A DNA stretch of 64,000 nucleotides from RFSX01 sp964591455 (GCA_964591455.1 CAZQDZ010000019.1:1-64000), one strand, 5' to 3'. Shown: positions 17,791 to 27,053, counted from the stretch's first letter. The notes: generated by a model not told the origin, from the letters alone. Numbers and translations: made by a program.

Positions 17791-18135
17791 ATGTTTAAAT
17801 CAGTTTTTATTATCGCAACGCTTATTAGCGGATTTAGTCTTACCGCCCAAAGCCAAACAGTCATTCTTATTAATGGAGCACCGACCGAAGTCATATTAGA
17901 TGGCACTGAAATAGATACTGTTCTAGGGACAGATAATCAGGCTTACATGAAAGGTTTTGATTCTGAAGTACCGAATAAGATGAGAAAATCAACCTTGAAA
18001 AAAATGCCTACGCAGCGAGCCTCGATCGGTCATAACGTCGTCAAGCAATATTATATAACAGGTATCTATTTTAACAGAACAGATGATTCCGAGATGAGTG
18101 CCCCTTCTGAATTAAGGTCCAGAATAGAAGAATAA
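17791..18135 (+). CDS. Small secreted protein, function unknown
   Basis: 114 residues with a clear signal peptide (FKSVFIIATLISGFSLTAQS) and a mature part of about 95 residues rich in polar residues. No domain recognised. A stretch with VILINGAPTEVILDGTEID could be a beta hairpin. It follows the polysaccharide trio after 150 nt and ends in its own terminator, so it may be a separate unit or the tail of that operon. Periplasmic or surface location is inferred from the signal only. Confidence 0.6.
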   Translation: MFKSVFIIATLISGFSLTAQSQTVILINGAPTEVILDGTEIDTVLGTDNQAYMKGFDSEVPNKMRKSTLKKMPTQRASIGHNVVKQYYITGIYFNRTDDSEMSAPSELRSRIEE

Positions 18136-18157
18136 AAAAATAACAACAAAGTGAGTC

Positions 18158-18195
18158 AAAGGAGGCCATTGGTTGCAATGGTCTCCTTTTCTTTT
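18158..18195 (+). terminator. Rho-independent terminator
   Basis: AAAGGAGGCCATTG and CAATGGTCTCCTTT form a 14-bp stem with one G-T wobble and a GTTG loop, then TTCTTTTA. It ends the transcript of the small secreted protein. Confidence 0.85.
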
Positions 18196-18219
18196 ATTGG
18201 TATACCTGCTTACCCACCC

Positions 18220-18247
18220 TTTGAGTCATAATTATCATCTACCTTTG
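18220..18247 (+). promoter_or_regulatory. Candidate Bacteroidota-type promoter of the DUF4837 gene
   Basis: TTTG at 18220-18223, 16-nt spacer, and TACCTTTG at 18240-18247, an exact TAnnTTTG. It lies between the preceding terminator and the start codon, about 53 nt before the ATG. The spacer is slightly shorter than usual. Confidence 0.55.
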
Positions 18248-18299
18248 TATAGAGTTGTTTTCAGCTCTGTAGAATAAAAATAATCGAGATATTATTTAC

Positions 18300-19412
18300 A
18301 TGAAGCGCTTGGCATACTACATATTCTTAGGGTATACACTGCTATTACAAATAGGATGTAGCTCAGAAGTCAATAAGCAGCTGGAACCAAAAGGCTCTGC
18401 TTTGGGTAAGATGAATGAGATTATCGTCATTGCCGATAAAGAGGTATGGGAGAGTGCTATAGGAGATACATTCCAATACTACTTTGAATCAGCATATCCT
18501 ATCCTCCCACAACCTGAACCTATTTTCGACCTACGCCATTTCACGATAGAAGAACTGAATGGACAACCTCTGAGAAAAGAGCTAAGAACCTATGTCATCC
18601 TGTCTGATCTGTCAGATGCGGAGTCTCCGACTACGAGAATGGTCAAGCGAGACTTGGGTTCTGAAAAGTACGGTGCAGCGATGAAAGGTGGTGATAGATT
18701 TTCATCAGTAGGACGGGACAAATGGGCCAGAGGTCAATTGTTGGTTTACTTATATGCGCCTAACAGAAACAAACTACAGCAAGCCATTACCTCGAGTTTT
18801 CCAGCTATAGCTACAAGAGTACACAAGCATGATGAAAAACAATTGCGCTCATCAGTATATGTAGACAGGGTCAATTTGGGTTTATCTGACAAGGTCAGAG
18901 ATGACTATGGAATTGACTTTGAAGTGCCTGGGGATTTCAGTGTGGCTATAGAAAATAAGGATGATAACGTATTGTGGTTGCGGAAAATAGGCGATAAAGC
19001 CGATCAGAATATCGTCCTTCAAAAAATTAAATACACCAATCAATCCCAGCTCTCCAAAGAAGGGATTATATCTATACGAAATAAATTTGGCAGCATCTAT
19101 GTCACGTCAGACGAAGAAAATGATGTGATGGTCGTAGACGAAGATAACCTTCCAGTGTATGAATACAATCTCAACATGGATGGGCATTATGGCAAGGAAC
19201 TCAGAGGCATCTGGGAGATGACAAATACCTTTTCCGGCGGGCCATTTACCACCTATGTTATCCTGAATGAGGCGACCAATGAAATCCTATATATAGATGT
19301 CTTTGTGCTGGCGCCTGGCACCACAAAAAGAGATCTGATGATGCAGCTGAACCACATCGTCAAGTCTGCTAATATAGTCGGGGCACCAAAAGGTACACAG
19401 AACGGGGAATAG
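18300..19412 (+). CDS. DUF4837 family lipoprotein
   Basis: 370 residues. The signal ends in a lipobox LLLQIGCSS (Cys about residue 20). The following GKMNEIIVIADKEVWESAIGDTFQYYF and LPQPEPIFDLRHF blocks are typical of DUF4837, a family largely confined to Bacteroidota and of unknown function. The second half includes YGIDFEVPGDFSVAIENKDDNVLWLRK and a GIWEMTNTFSGGPFTTYVI block. A periplasmic or outer-membrane lipoprotein role is inferred. It has a candidate promoter of its own upstream. Confidence 0.85.
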   Translation: MKRLAYYIFLGYTLLLQIGCSSEVNKQLEPKGSALGKMNEIIVIADKEVWESAIGDTFQYYFESAYPILPQPEPIFDLRHFTIEELNGQPLRKELRTYVILSDLSDAESPTTRMVKRDLGSEKYGAAMKGGDRFSSVGRDKWARGQLLVYLYAPNRNKLQQAITSSFPAIATRVHKHDEKQLRSSVYVDRVNLGLSDKVRDDYGIDFEVPGDFSVAIENKDDNVLWLRKIGDKADQNIVLQKIKYTNQSQLSKEGIISIRNKFGSIYVTSDEENDVMVVDEDNLPVYEYNLNMDGHYGKELRGIWEMTNTFSGGPFTTYVILNEATNEILYIDVFVLAPGTTKRDLMMQLNHIVKSANIVGAPKGTQNGE

Positions 19413-19563
19413 GTGTTATCAGGCTATTTCTAGAAAAATTGAGATTTCGGCTGAGATTTGGAAAGTATAGACTTAAATTGGTCTAGAATCTTGATAATGA
19501 GTAGGTTCGGCATACTCTTCTTCTAGATTATTTAGTTAATTACCTTACAAAACAGCAATAAAG
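19413..19563 (+). other. Untranslated gap before the HAO gene
   Basis: A 151-nt gap. The only structure seen is a short hairpin at 19499-19517 (GAGTA and TACTC around a GGTTCGGCA loop) followed by a pyrimidine-rich TTCTTCTAG stretch. It may be a weak terminator of the DUF4837 gene. Confidence 0.25.
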
Positions 19564-20094
19564 ATGGCTATAGCAAAACCATTTAATCTACAAAAGTGGA
19601 TAGATGAGCACCGACAAGAACTCAAGCCACCAGTAGGTAACCGCAATCTATATAAGGACGCTGGTGACTATGTGGTTATGATTGTCGCTGGACCAAATGC
19701 CAGAAAAGATTACCACTATAATGAGACTGAAGAGTTATTCTATCAGCTGGAAGGAAATATCGTGGTCAAGATACAAGAGGATGGAAAGACGATAGATATA
19801 CCTATCAATGAAGGTGAAATGTTTCTACTCCCAGCCAGGGTGCCACACTCTCCTGTCAGATCAGAAGGCAGCATTGGGTTGGTAGTAGAGCTAAAGCGAA
19901 CAGGAACTGAGACGGATGGATTGCAATGGTATTGTGATAACTGTAATAATAAGCTGCATGAGTCTTACTTCAAACTGACCAATATCGAGAAAGATTTCCT
20001 TCCTCGATTCAAAGATTATTACGCTTCTTCAAGTTTAAGGACTTGCTCTAACTGCGGTACGATAATGCCTACAGATGAGCGGTTTGTAAAATAA
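19564..20094 (+). CDS. nbaC: 3-hydroxyanthranilate 3,4-dioxygenase
   Basis: Opens the ring of 3-hydroxyanthranilate using Fe2+ and O2, giving the precursor of quinolinate (NAD synthesis) or of tryptophan breakdown products. The cupin iron ligands sit at His51, Glu57 and His95, the numbering known for the Cupriavidus enzyme. The C-terminal rubredoxin-like iron site is complete: CDNC (124/127) and CSNC (161/164). Length 176 residues is normal for the bacterial form. Other kynurenine-pathway genes are not adjacent. Its TAA overlaps the ATG of the next gene by one base, so the two are translationally coupled. Confidence 0.95.
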   Translation: MAIAKPFNLQKWIDEHRQELKPPVGNRNLYKDAGDYVVMIVAGPNARKDYHYNETEELFYQLEGNIVVKIQEDGKTIDIPINEGEMFLLPARVPHSPVRSEGSIGLVVELKRTGTETDGLQWYCDNCNNKLHESYFKLTNIEKDFLPRFKDYYASSSLRTCSNCGTIMPTDERFVK

Positions 20095-20858
20095 TGGCCC
20101 AAGATCAACCGTCACATTCCAAAAGCATTTTCTTTGCCTCTGATTTCCATCTAGGATTGGATGGCCCAGACTCATCATTAGAGAGAGAGCAAAGAATCGT
20201 AGCCTGGCTGCGAAGCATTATAGATCGTGCAGAAGCCTTATACCTGCTCGGTGATTTATTTGACTTTTGGTTTGAATATAAGCAAGTCGTCCCTAGAGGG
20301 CATGTCAGATTTCTAGGTCAGCTGGCAGCATTTACAGACAGAGGCATTCCTGTACACATCTTCACAGGCAATCACGACATGTGGCTATTTGACTATTTAG
20401 AAAAAGAGCTTAATGCTAACATCTACCGTGACCTCCTTACTACAGAATTACAAGGATTAAAACTAATGCTCGGTCACGGTGATGGATTAGGTCCTGGTGA
20501 TCATGGATACAAATTTATTAAGTCTGTTTTTCGTAATCGTATTAACCAATGGTTATTCGCGAGGCTACATCCCAACTTTGCCATAAAGCTAATGCAGCTT
20601 TCTAGTAAGACTTCTAGAGAATCTCAGTCTGCCAAACCCTTTCTTGGTAAAGACAAAGAATGGTTGGTACAGCACTGTGAGGGAATTATCGAGCAAGAAA
20701 GTATAGATCTATTTATCTTCGGGCATAGGCACTTGCCCATAGACTACACACTGAGCAATGGACATTCTAGATACATCAATAGCGGTGACTGGATTACACA
20801 TAACAGCTACGTGGAGTTAAACCAAGGTCAAGCTTACCTAAAAACTTTCGAACCATGA
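20094..20858 (+). CDS. lpxH: UDP-2,3-diacylglucosamine diphosphatase (LpxH-like)
   Basis: A calcineurin-like metallophosphoesterase of 254 residues. Metal-binding motifs appear in order: ASDFHLG (Asp17, His19), LLGDLFDFWFEY, TGNHDMW, LGHGDGLGPGDHGYK and FGHRHLP. This pattern matches the LpxH group, which hydrolyses UDP-2,3-diacylglucosamine to lipid X in lipid A synthesis at the inner membrane. The assignment to LpxH rather than another phosphoesterase is family-based. It overlaps its upstream neighbour by 1 nt and its downstream neighbour by 4 nt. Confidence 0.85.
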   Translation: MAQDQPSHSKSIFFASDFHLGLDGPDSSLEREQRIVAWLRSIIDRAEALYLLGDLFDFWFEYKQVVPRGHVRFLGQLAAFTDRGIPVHIFTGNHDMWLFDYLEKELNANIYRDLLTTELQGLKLMLGHGDGLGPGDHGYKFIKSVFRNRINQWLFARLHPNFAIKLMQLSSKTSRESQSAKPFLGKDKEWLVQHCEGIIEQESIDLFIFGHRHLPIDYTLSNGHSRYINSGDWITHNSYVELNQGQAYLKTFEP

Positions 20859-21694
20859 TTATCAGGCTTCTGACTATCGTTTCATTGCTTACCATAACTG
20901 TCACTATATCTTCTTGCCAATCCAAGAAAGTACTAACCAGCGATGTATCAACAATACAGACTAAGTCAACGGATTACACTATAAAAGGAGATTTCAAGAT
21001 ATTAGAAGTAGACAAACTGGGTCTTGTATATCTTGTAAATAACAGCAACGAAATCATCAAGTTACAAGATGACGAAATCCTATTTCGTTACTCCTCCAAG
21101 CGCCTAGGGAATATCACCAGATTAGATGTGTCCAATCCGCAAAAGGTATTGGTCTATTATGGCGACTACTATCAAATCGTGTTCCTTGACAACACCTTAT
21201 CAGAAATAGACCAATTGGATTTGGATGCACTTGGTTACTGGGATGTAGAGAGTGTGGCGCTCTCCAGAGATAACTTTATCTGGATCTATGACCCTGTCAA
21301 TGTCAAACTGATTAAAATCTCTCAAAACGGCAGTGTTCAGCTCAGCACCAACGAATTATTTGACATTGGATTCAGCGCTGATTATAGTCCACATATAATG
21401 GTAGATGATGAGATGGTCTATCTCTATGACGAATCCGAACTGAAGGCCTTCAATGAATACGGTTCTTGGGTCAAGACAATTCCTCTTGAAAATGAAGGTC
21501 TCCAAATCATTAACCAAGGGATCATAATTATGAGAAATAATACCTTATACCTCTACCCTACTGATGTACAGTTTAAAGATAACTTACAAGAGATTGTCAA
21601 GGTGGATAACCTGAGTTCATTTAGGTTAGCAGAAAATGTATTGCATGTGATAGACGGGGGTGGGTATCGTAGAAGTAGTATAGAAAAAAACTAA
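20855..21694 (+). CDS. Beta-propeller-like lipoprotein of unknown function
   Basis: 279 residues with a lipoprotein signal (lipobox TISSC, Cys about residue 21). The mature part has repeated strands such as KLGLVYLVNNSNEIIKL, LDVSNPQKVLVYYGDYYQIV and ALSRDNFIWIYDPVNVKLIKI, which suggests a six- or seven-bladed propeller. I do not recognise the family with confidence. The ATGA overlap with lpxH implies co-expression and perhaps an outer-membrane biogenesis role, but this is inference. Confidence 0.7.
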   Translation: MIIRLLTIVSLLTITVTISSCQSKKVLTSDVSTIQTKSTDYTIKGDFKILEVDKLGLVYLVNNSNEIIKLQDDEILFRYSSKRLGNITRLDVSNPQKVLVYYGDYYQIVFLDNTLSEIDQLDLDALGYWDVESVALSRDNFIWIYDPVNVKLIKISQNGSVQLSTNELFDIGFSADYSPHIMVDDEMVYLYDESELKAFNEYGSWVKTIPLENEGLQIINQGIIIMRNNTLYLYPTDVQFKDNLQEIVKVDNLSSFRLAENVLHVIDGGGYRRSSIEKN

Positions 21695-21761
21695 TCGACA
21701 AAATAATGATAAGCGAAAATTGGAAATTTACAGCAACCTCAAGCAATAGAATACTATAGTC

Positions 21762-22769
21762 TTGAAAAACAGCTTCATAGTAATTCATGCCATTGTCAAC
21801 TCTATTGTGGGGATAATTACATACTTGCTCTTCAAATCTTTTAAAGAAGGCCTACTATGGGTCAATGAATCTCAGGATACAGCTGGGAAAAGTCTAGGAG
21901 CACTTGCCGAAGGATATTGGGGACTTATATTAACTGGCGGTTCTTTAATTCTATTTATCCCAATCCTTTACAGGTACCTCAAAATATTTAGGTCAAATGA
22001 TACTAGTAAAAGTCTAAAATCAATCAAATGTGGTTTCTTTTTTTTAGGATTAGCCATAGCACCAATACTTGCACAATTGCTCAAGAATCAATGTGCGAAA
22101 ATGGAAGTAAGGAGACTTGTCAATAAAAATTTAACAGCAAATAGGTACGTTCAAAACGAATTTTATAACTATTCTGATATTTACACAACAGTAAATGATA
22201 CATTAAACAATTGGATTCAAGATAGTCTTGGAATAGTAACTGCAGAAATACTAAGTAATGGAAACTATGAATTAGATAGTCTCATCACATTTAATGATAG
22301 AAAAACGCAATTTTTTGCAACAGTTCATTCTTCATTTCCAGCAGGGAATAATAAATATTATACGAGTTCCCAATCTATCATTGGTTTTTTCTTAGACAAA
22401 AAATGGCTTATTTATCCTCATTGGAGGCAAAACAAAAGTTATAGCATCGATACATTTCCCATAAACAAGTTAAAAATTAGCCACAGATCTTATTATCTAA
22501 ATTGGCAAAAGGAAATCAAAAAAATTGGAGACCTTGCAAGCAGTGGTTCTTCTGAATCTAGACAAACTTTATTTGATAGCTTACCTATTACTGATCAAAT
22601 AAAAACAATAGATAGCTTGAAGCAATTTATTATTAATAAAGTTGAGTATGATAGAAACTTTGGCAGATATCAAGAAACCAGCAGGTCAACCAATTTTATA
22701 CATAAAAGATCAGCTAAAAAAAGTAAAAAGCTTCATAAGTTGCTTTTAGAAGAGATGCATATAAATTAA
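21762..22769 (+). CDS. Membrane protein of unknown function
   Basis: 335 residues from a TTG start at 21762; no in-frame ATG or GTG gives a full first membrane helix. Three hydrophobic helices lie in the first 115 residues (HAIVNSIVGIITYLLF, GLILTGGSLILFIPILY, CGFFFLGLAIAPILAQLL). A soluble part of about 215 residues rich in Asn, Ser and Tyr follows. No known domain is recognised. The base composition is more AT-rich than the neighbours, which may point to a recent arrival or a rapidly evolving gene. Confidence 0.6.
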   Translation: MKNSFIVIHAIVNSIVGIITYLLFKSFKEGLLWVNESQDTAGKSLGALAEGYWGLILTGGSLILFIPILYRYLKIFRSNDTSKSLKSIKCGFFFLGLAIAPILAQLLKNQCAKMEVRRLVNKNLTANRYVQNEFYNYSDIYTTVNDTLNNWIQDSLGIVTAEILSNGNYELDSLITFNDRKTQFFATVHSSFPAGNNKYYTSSQSIIGFFLDKKWLIYPHWRQNKSYSIDTFPINKLKISHRSYYLNWQKEIKKIGDLASSGSSESRQTLFDSLPITDQIKTIDSLKQFIINKVEYDRNFGRYQETSRSTNFIHKRSAKKSKKLHKLLLEEMHIN

Positions 22770-22898
22770 TGACTTTAGCTCGCAAGCGACGATGACGTCA
22801 TACTCTAAATGTACGCCGTATTATCTCAATCAGTCAAACTGTGAAAATGGTGAACTTGTGCACAGATAAATATGGAAAAAGAAAAATTAATTTGTCTA

Positions 22899-24230
22899 TC
22901 ATTTCCGTTCCACCAACGCTGTCCATACACTTAATTTCCATCCATCCAACTGTGTCCAAATAGGTCTCACAGAGCCATTCACGACCGCTATATCATTATA
23001 ATCTCCAAAGAAGATTTGAGGACTCGGCTTAAAGCTTTGTGTATTAATCTGAGTATTTGTCCAGGTCCTTCCGCCATCTGCTGAGCTTGCCAAATATACA
23101 TCCGTCGTCGTATCATCTTGATGTCGTCTGTCATAGAATACCGTATAGAGATGTCCGTTACTTTGGTCTATGTCCATCCACGTTAGAAACTGCTGATTCC
23201 CAGCTTGGTCATCATTGACTCTAATAGGGTCTGACCAGGTCATGCCTTTATCTTCTGAATAGGCCACCCATATATCGGTATCCTCTTCTCCATGTCGCTG
23301 GTCACTCCAGTTGACATAGATGGTGCCTCTGTGAGGACCATTGGATCTGTCTACACACGTTATCGGCATACCGTTGGCCCTAGAAATACCAGAGATAGGT
23401 ATATCCCACCCACCAGGTTGTGAGGCGATGACTACATCTTCATCCATCCACGTCTCCCCTCTATCCTCAGAGCGATCAAAATATATTTTTTCATTCCAAC
23501 TCCAAGACACATATATCTCTCCGTCAGGTCCCACACAAGGCACGGCACCTTCAGTGGTATTATCACTATCTATGCAATCGCCTTCATACTGATTAATCAT
23601 AAGTGGCGTACTCCAACTCTCCCCATCATCTTCTGACTTGGAGAAGACGATTCTGGACTTATCTTCTGCTTTCTTACTGGCGTACAAATCAAACTCCGTC
23701 CAAGTCATATAGATGGTATTATCCTTTGGGTCTATCGCCATCCATTGTTTGTCCTGATCCTTAGGTGAACGGGGCTGCGTGTATGAACCATCATTCCAGG
23801 TCTTACCACCATCACGCGAACGCTGAACCACAATCCTATCCAAGAATGATTCACTGGCATATGCCTTACCGTCTGGATTAGAAAGGTGGGCATAGAAAAA
23901 ATCGCCTTTGTAGTTCGCTCCTAACACTGGATCGCCGTACACGCCAAAAGATGAACTTAGACGATCTTCTGTCCAGGTGAGTCCACCATCCTCAGAACAA
24001 TAAATATTATCTAACACAGATCCGGCAACAATGCGTTTTGGGTTATTGGGGTCAATGGCGATAGAAGGCTCGCAAGGTCCTACCATGGTTTTCGCTTCTG
24101 AAATCATGATCGTGATACTATCCAGCATGGCGAACGGCTGAGCTTGTTCGGGGACAGCTGGGGGGAATGCTTTCTGAGTACAAGCTAATATGAATGAGGT
24201 TGTAAGTATTAATAATAGGGCACGAATCAT
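22899..24230 (-). CDS. BNR/Asp-box repeat lipoprotein (sialidase-like fold)
   Basis: 443 residues with lipobox SFILAC at the N-terminus. Six Asp-box motifs are visible in order: SEDGGLTW, SRDGGKTW, SEDDGESW, SEDRGETW, SEDKGMTW and SADGGRTW, each closing a beta-hairpin of a six-bladed propeller. This is the sialidase/exo-glycosidase fold. The sialidase arginine triad and nucleophile Tyr cannot be assigned by eye, so enzyme activity is uncertain. Asp boxes also occur in non-catalytic surface proteins. A glycan-processing or binding role on the cell surface is a guess from the fold. Confidence 0.75.
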   Translation of the reverse strand: MIRALLLILTTSFILACTQKAFPPAVPEQAQPFAMLDSITIMISEAKTMVGPCEPSIAIDPNNPKRIVAGSVLDNIYCSEDGGLTWTEDRLSSSFGVYGDPVLGANYKGDFFYAHLSNPDGKAYASESFLDRIVVQRSRDGGKTWNDGSYTQPRSPKDQDKQWMAIDPKDNTIYMTWTEFDLYASKKAEDKSRIVFSKSEDDGESWSTPLMINQYEGDCIDSDNTTEGAVPCVGPDGEIYVSWSWNEKIYFDRSEDRGETWMDEDVVIASQPGGWDIPISGISRANGMPITCVDRSNGPHRGTIYVNWSDQRHGEEDTDIWVAYSEDKGMTWSDPIRVNDDQAGNQQFLTWMDIDQSNGHLYTVFYDRRHQDDTTTDVYLASSADGGRTWTNTQINTQSFKPSPQIFFGDYNDIAVVNGSVRPIWTQLDGWKLSVWTALVERK

Positions 24231-24320
24231 GGTCAGATGAATTTAAAGTAATGATAATGCAAATTGTAAAACCTAAGTTATTAATACGATAAATCACTAT
24301 ATTTAGAAAGAAATATTATT

Positions 24321-25520
24321 ATGAAATTCATTATAAAGACCTTCCTAACCTTTTCTATAGTTGCATTTATTTCATCTAATTTAATGTCTGCCCATATAAT
24401 AGGAGGACAGATGTCTTATGGATTTATAAGCTATAATTCTGATTCTACAGAAGCTTCCTATCGTATTGAATTTACTTTGTATAGAGATGCAATAGGAGGG
24501 GGTGCCAATTTTGACCCAGCAGACCTTGCTTTTTTTGGCATATACGAGGAGATAGCTCATGAAAACTGGGTCTTAGTAACCGAATTTAATGGAATTGCTC
24601 CTACCCCTGTAATCACATTAGATACTGGTGCTGATGACTGTGCCAGTGCTCTGGCAGGAGTTGTGATAGAAAAGGCTTCATATATTTTTGAAATTACACT
24701 TCCCATTTCTGATAATACTTACATGGTGGCCTATCAGAGATGTTGTAGATCAGAAAGTGTCATTAATCTACTTAATCCAGGAGAGACTGGTGCAGCCTAC
24801 ATAGTTACCATCTCGCCTTCAGCTCAGCGCTTAGGAAATAGCAGTCCTATGACTATACAAGATCCAATATTTTTTGCTTGCGCCAATGAGCCTTTCACTG
24901 CTCCAAATTCTACTGTAGATGCTGAGGGAGATAGCTTAGTATTTAATTTTTGTACGCCGCTTTCTTCAGGAGGGTTAATGGATGCAAATATTCCTACAGG
25001 ATATTTTGGATGTTGTGATTGTGTAAGACCTCAGCCATCGGAATGTGGACCTCCATTTGATGAAGTTGTTTTTGCGGATACTTATTCGGTCACCACCCCT
25101 TTTGGCGAAGGGTCAGATGTAAAGCTTGATTCAATAACCGGAATTATCAGTGGTGTAGCCAATATTAGTGGTATATACTCTTATACAATCTGCGTAGAAG
25201 AATATCGTGATGGTGTTATCCTAAGTAAGTCTAATAGAGAAGTATCCTCTATGTCTCTGATACAGACAACTTCTACTCTAAATATAGAAGATGCTCCTAT
25301 CAGCATATTTCCTAATCCAGTCCATGATGAGTTACGTATCAACATAGAAACTGATTATAGCTCATTGGAACTGTTATCTATGAGCGGTGAGGTGCTGGAT
25401 AAGTATGTCCAATTAGATGGAAATAAACTTATTGTTTCCTTTCTTGCAGATGGCATTTATTTTGTCAGAATGCAAGATTTAAATGGTCAATACTTTACAC
25501 ATAAGTTTGTAAAGATTTAA
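24321..25520 (+). CDS. Surface protein with T9SS type A sorting domain
   Basis: 399 residues. It begins with a signal peptide and HIIGGQMSYGF, a start found in many large Bacteroidota adhesin-like proteins, followed by YRIEFTLYRDAIGGG. The middle has several cysteines (QRCCRSES, FGCCDCVRPQPSECG) that could form disulfides. The C-terminal 75 residues (SIFPNPVHDELRI, then DGIYFVRMQDLNGQYFTHKFVKI) are a type A sorting signal, so the protein should be exported by the type IX system and anchored or released. No enzymatic domain is seen. Confidence 0.8.
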   Translation: MKFIIKTFLTFSIVAFISSNLMSAHIIGGQMSYGFISYNSDSTEASYRIEFTLYRDAIGGGANFDPADLAFFGIYEEIAHENWVLVTEFNGIAPTPVITLDTGADDCASALAGVVIEKASYIFEITLPISDNTYMVAYQRCCRSESVINLLNPGETGAAYIVTISPSAQRLGNSSPMTIQDPIFFACANEPFTAPNSTVDAEGDSLVFNFCTPLSSGGLMDANIPTGYFGCCDCVRPQPSECGPPFDEVVFADTYSVTTPFGEGSDVKLDSITGIISGVANISGIYSYTICVEEYRDGVILSKSNREVSSMSLIQTTSTLNIEDAPISIFPNPVHDELRINIETDYSSLELLSMSGEVLDKYVQLDGNKLIVSFLADGIYFVRMQDLNGQYFTHKFVKI

Positions 25521-25526
25521 AACAAG

Positions 25527-25562
25527 AAAAAGCGAATACCCCATTCGATCTATTCGCTTTTT
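25527..25562. terminator. Bidirectional Rho-independent terminator
   Basis: AAAAAGCGAATA (25527-25538) and TATTCGCTTTTT (25551-25562) form a 12-bp stem with A and T runs on both sides. It serves the T9SS cargo gene (plus strand) and frr (minus strand). Confidence 0.85.
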
Positions 25563-25582
25563 TCTCTTACTAGATCTTAGTT

Positions 25583-26146
25583 CTAAACCTTCATGATATC
25601 TTGCTCCTTAGCTTCTATCAGTTTATCGATTTGTGCTACAAAGCCTTTGGTAATTCCTTCTACTTCTGACTCTCTTTTTTTTCCTGCATCTTCAGGGAAA
25701 CCCTCTTTGACTTCTGATTTAATGACTTGCATTATTTTTTGTCTGTCATTACGCAGACTCACTTTGGCATCTTCGCCCAGTGCTTTGGCTCGTTTCACCA
25801 TTTCCTTTCTTCTCTCCTCAGTCATTGGCGGCATTGATATTCTAATGAATTCACCATCATTCATCGGTGTGATCCCAAGATTAGCCGCAAAGATGCCTTG
25901 TTCTATGACGGATAGCATAGACTTCTCCCAAGGCTGTATAGAGATAGTCTTAGAGTCTGGTGTCGATAGATTAGCCACTTGTGCTAATGGGGTCGGGGTA
26001 CCATAATAATCTACCATGATATCCTTAACCAATGACGCAGAGGCCTTGCCTGTACGAACTTTAGTCAGTTCTGATTTTAGGTGGTCTACGGATGATTGCA
26101 TTGCATTTCTGCCATCACCGAATGCCATGTCTATCATTTCACTCAT
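25583..26146 (-). CDS. frr: Ribosome recycling factor
   Basis: Splits the post-termination ribosome together with EF-G. 187 residues, the normal length. Diagnostic stretches are LTKVRTGKASASLV (domain I helix), YYGTPTPLAQVANLSTPDSKTISIQPW (domain II) and MPPMTEERRKEMVKRAKALGEDAKVSLRNDR. An ATG three codons in is an alternative start. pyrH, which often neighbours frr, is absent here. Confidence 0.97.
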   Translation of the reverse strand: MSEMIDMAFGDGRNAMQSSVDHLKSELTKVRTGKASASLVKDIMVDYYGTPTPLAQVANLSTPDSKTISIQPWEKSMLSVIEQGIFAANLGITPMNDGEFIRISMPPMTEERRKEMVKRAKALGEDAKVSLRNDRQKIMQVIKSEVKEGFPEDAGKKRESEVEGITKGFVAQIDKLIEAKEQDIMKV

Positions 26147-26282
26147 GATTATATATTTTTAATTATTGTATAATACTCAAATGAAATTCATTGTGGGACA
26201 TTTCTCCTTATTCTTTTGTTCAATCTCTGCGTTGAAAATACTCGCCAACTGTCCTTTGAGTATGAATTCCAAGGTATATACC

Positions 26283-26993
26283 CTAAACAACGGGTCCAGA
26301 GTTCCGTCGATTCATCATATTCCATCCGAAATATAAGAAAATAACCAGAGCACTCATCGCATTAGCTACATAGGTCATAGCTGCCCATTTGAGTCCTTCA
26401 CAGGCGCCGTCGTACTCAGGACCGTCTTGCATGACATCTGTATCATCTAACCAATCCAGTGCACGCTTAGAGGCATCGAACTCTACGGGTAAGGTAACCA
26501 ATGCAAATAAAGCCGTTGATCCAAAGGTTGCAGTTAAGATACCTAAGCCCCAAAATGTATTTAAAATATTAGCACCCACACCAAATATGATTGCCATAAA
26601 AAGCAATTGCTGAATTCGTGCTGACAACTGTATAAAAGGCACCATCAAAGACCTGACGTGCATGGCCTTGTAGCCTGTTGCATGCTGTATGGCGTGGCCA
26701 CATTCGTGCGCAGCAACAGCGCCAGCAGATATACTCCGACTACCATATACAGGTTCACTGAGCGCTATCGTCTTTGTGAGTGGATTGTAGTGGTCTGTCA
26801 GCATCCCTCTTCTTGGCACTATTTTGACATCATGGATATTGTAATATTTCAGCATGGTAGCGGCGACCTGAGCGCCAGTCATCCCATTACTCATGGCGAC
26901 ATTGCCATGCTTTCTGAAAACATTCTTAAGCCGACCACTGATAAACATGCCGACCAATGTAGATATCCCCACTATTGCTATATAGCCAATCAT
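26283..26993 (-). CDS. YugP-like membrane zinc metallopeptidase (copy 2)
   Basis: 236 residues from ATG 26993. Motif HECGHAIQHATG supplies the zinc site (HExxH type, with Glu after the first His). The N-terminus MIGYIAIVGISTLVGMFISGRLKNVF is a membrane helix, and two or three more lie between residues about 120 and 230. It closely parallels the next upstream gene throughout (VKIVPRRGMLTDHYNPLTKTIALSEPVY against the equivalent VKVVPGKGSLTDHYNPQTKTIALSEPVY), so the two are tandem duplicates. An upstream ATG at 27056 is rejected because that stretch is a terminator hairpin. Confidence 0.85.
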   Translation of the reverse strand: MIGYIAIVGISTLVGMFISGRLKNVFRKHGNVAMSNGMTGAQVAATMLKYYNIHDVKIVPRRGMLTDHYNPLTKTIALSEPVYGSRSISAGAVAAHECGHAIQHATGYKAMHVRSLMVPFIQLSARIQQLLFMAIIFGVGANILNTFWGLGILTATFGSTALFALVTLPVEFDASKRALDWLDDTDVMQDGPEYDGACEGLKWAAMTYVANAMSALVIFLYFGWNMMNRRNSGPVV

Positions 26994-27023
26994 TTTTTCG
27001 TTCGTTTTGCTTTCTTGGTTAGA

Positions 27024-27053
27024 TATAAAAAAAATGGACCCTTGCGGGCCCAT
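27024..27053 (-). terminator. Terminator between the two zinc peptidase genes
   Basis: On the minus strand ATGGGCCC, loop GCAA, GGGTCCAT, then TTTTTTTTAT: an 8-bp stem with a GNRA-type loop and one G-T pair. It ends transcription of copy 1 and fixes the start of copy 2 downstream of it. Confidence 0.85.

Noticed and set aside
22899..24230. Repeated SxDxGxTW motifs considered as a DNA repeat
   Set aside because: They are Asp boxes of a beta-propeller, conserved in protein but not as DNA repeats.
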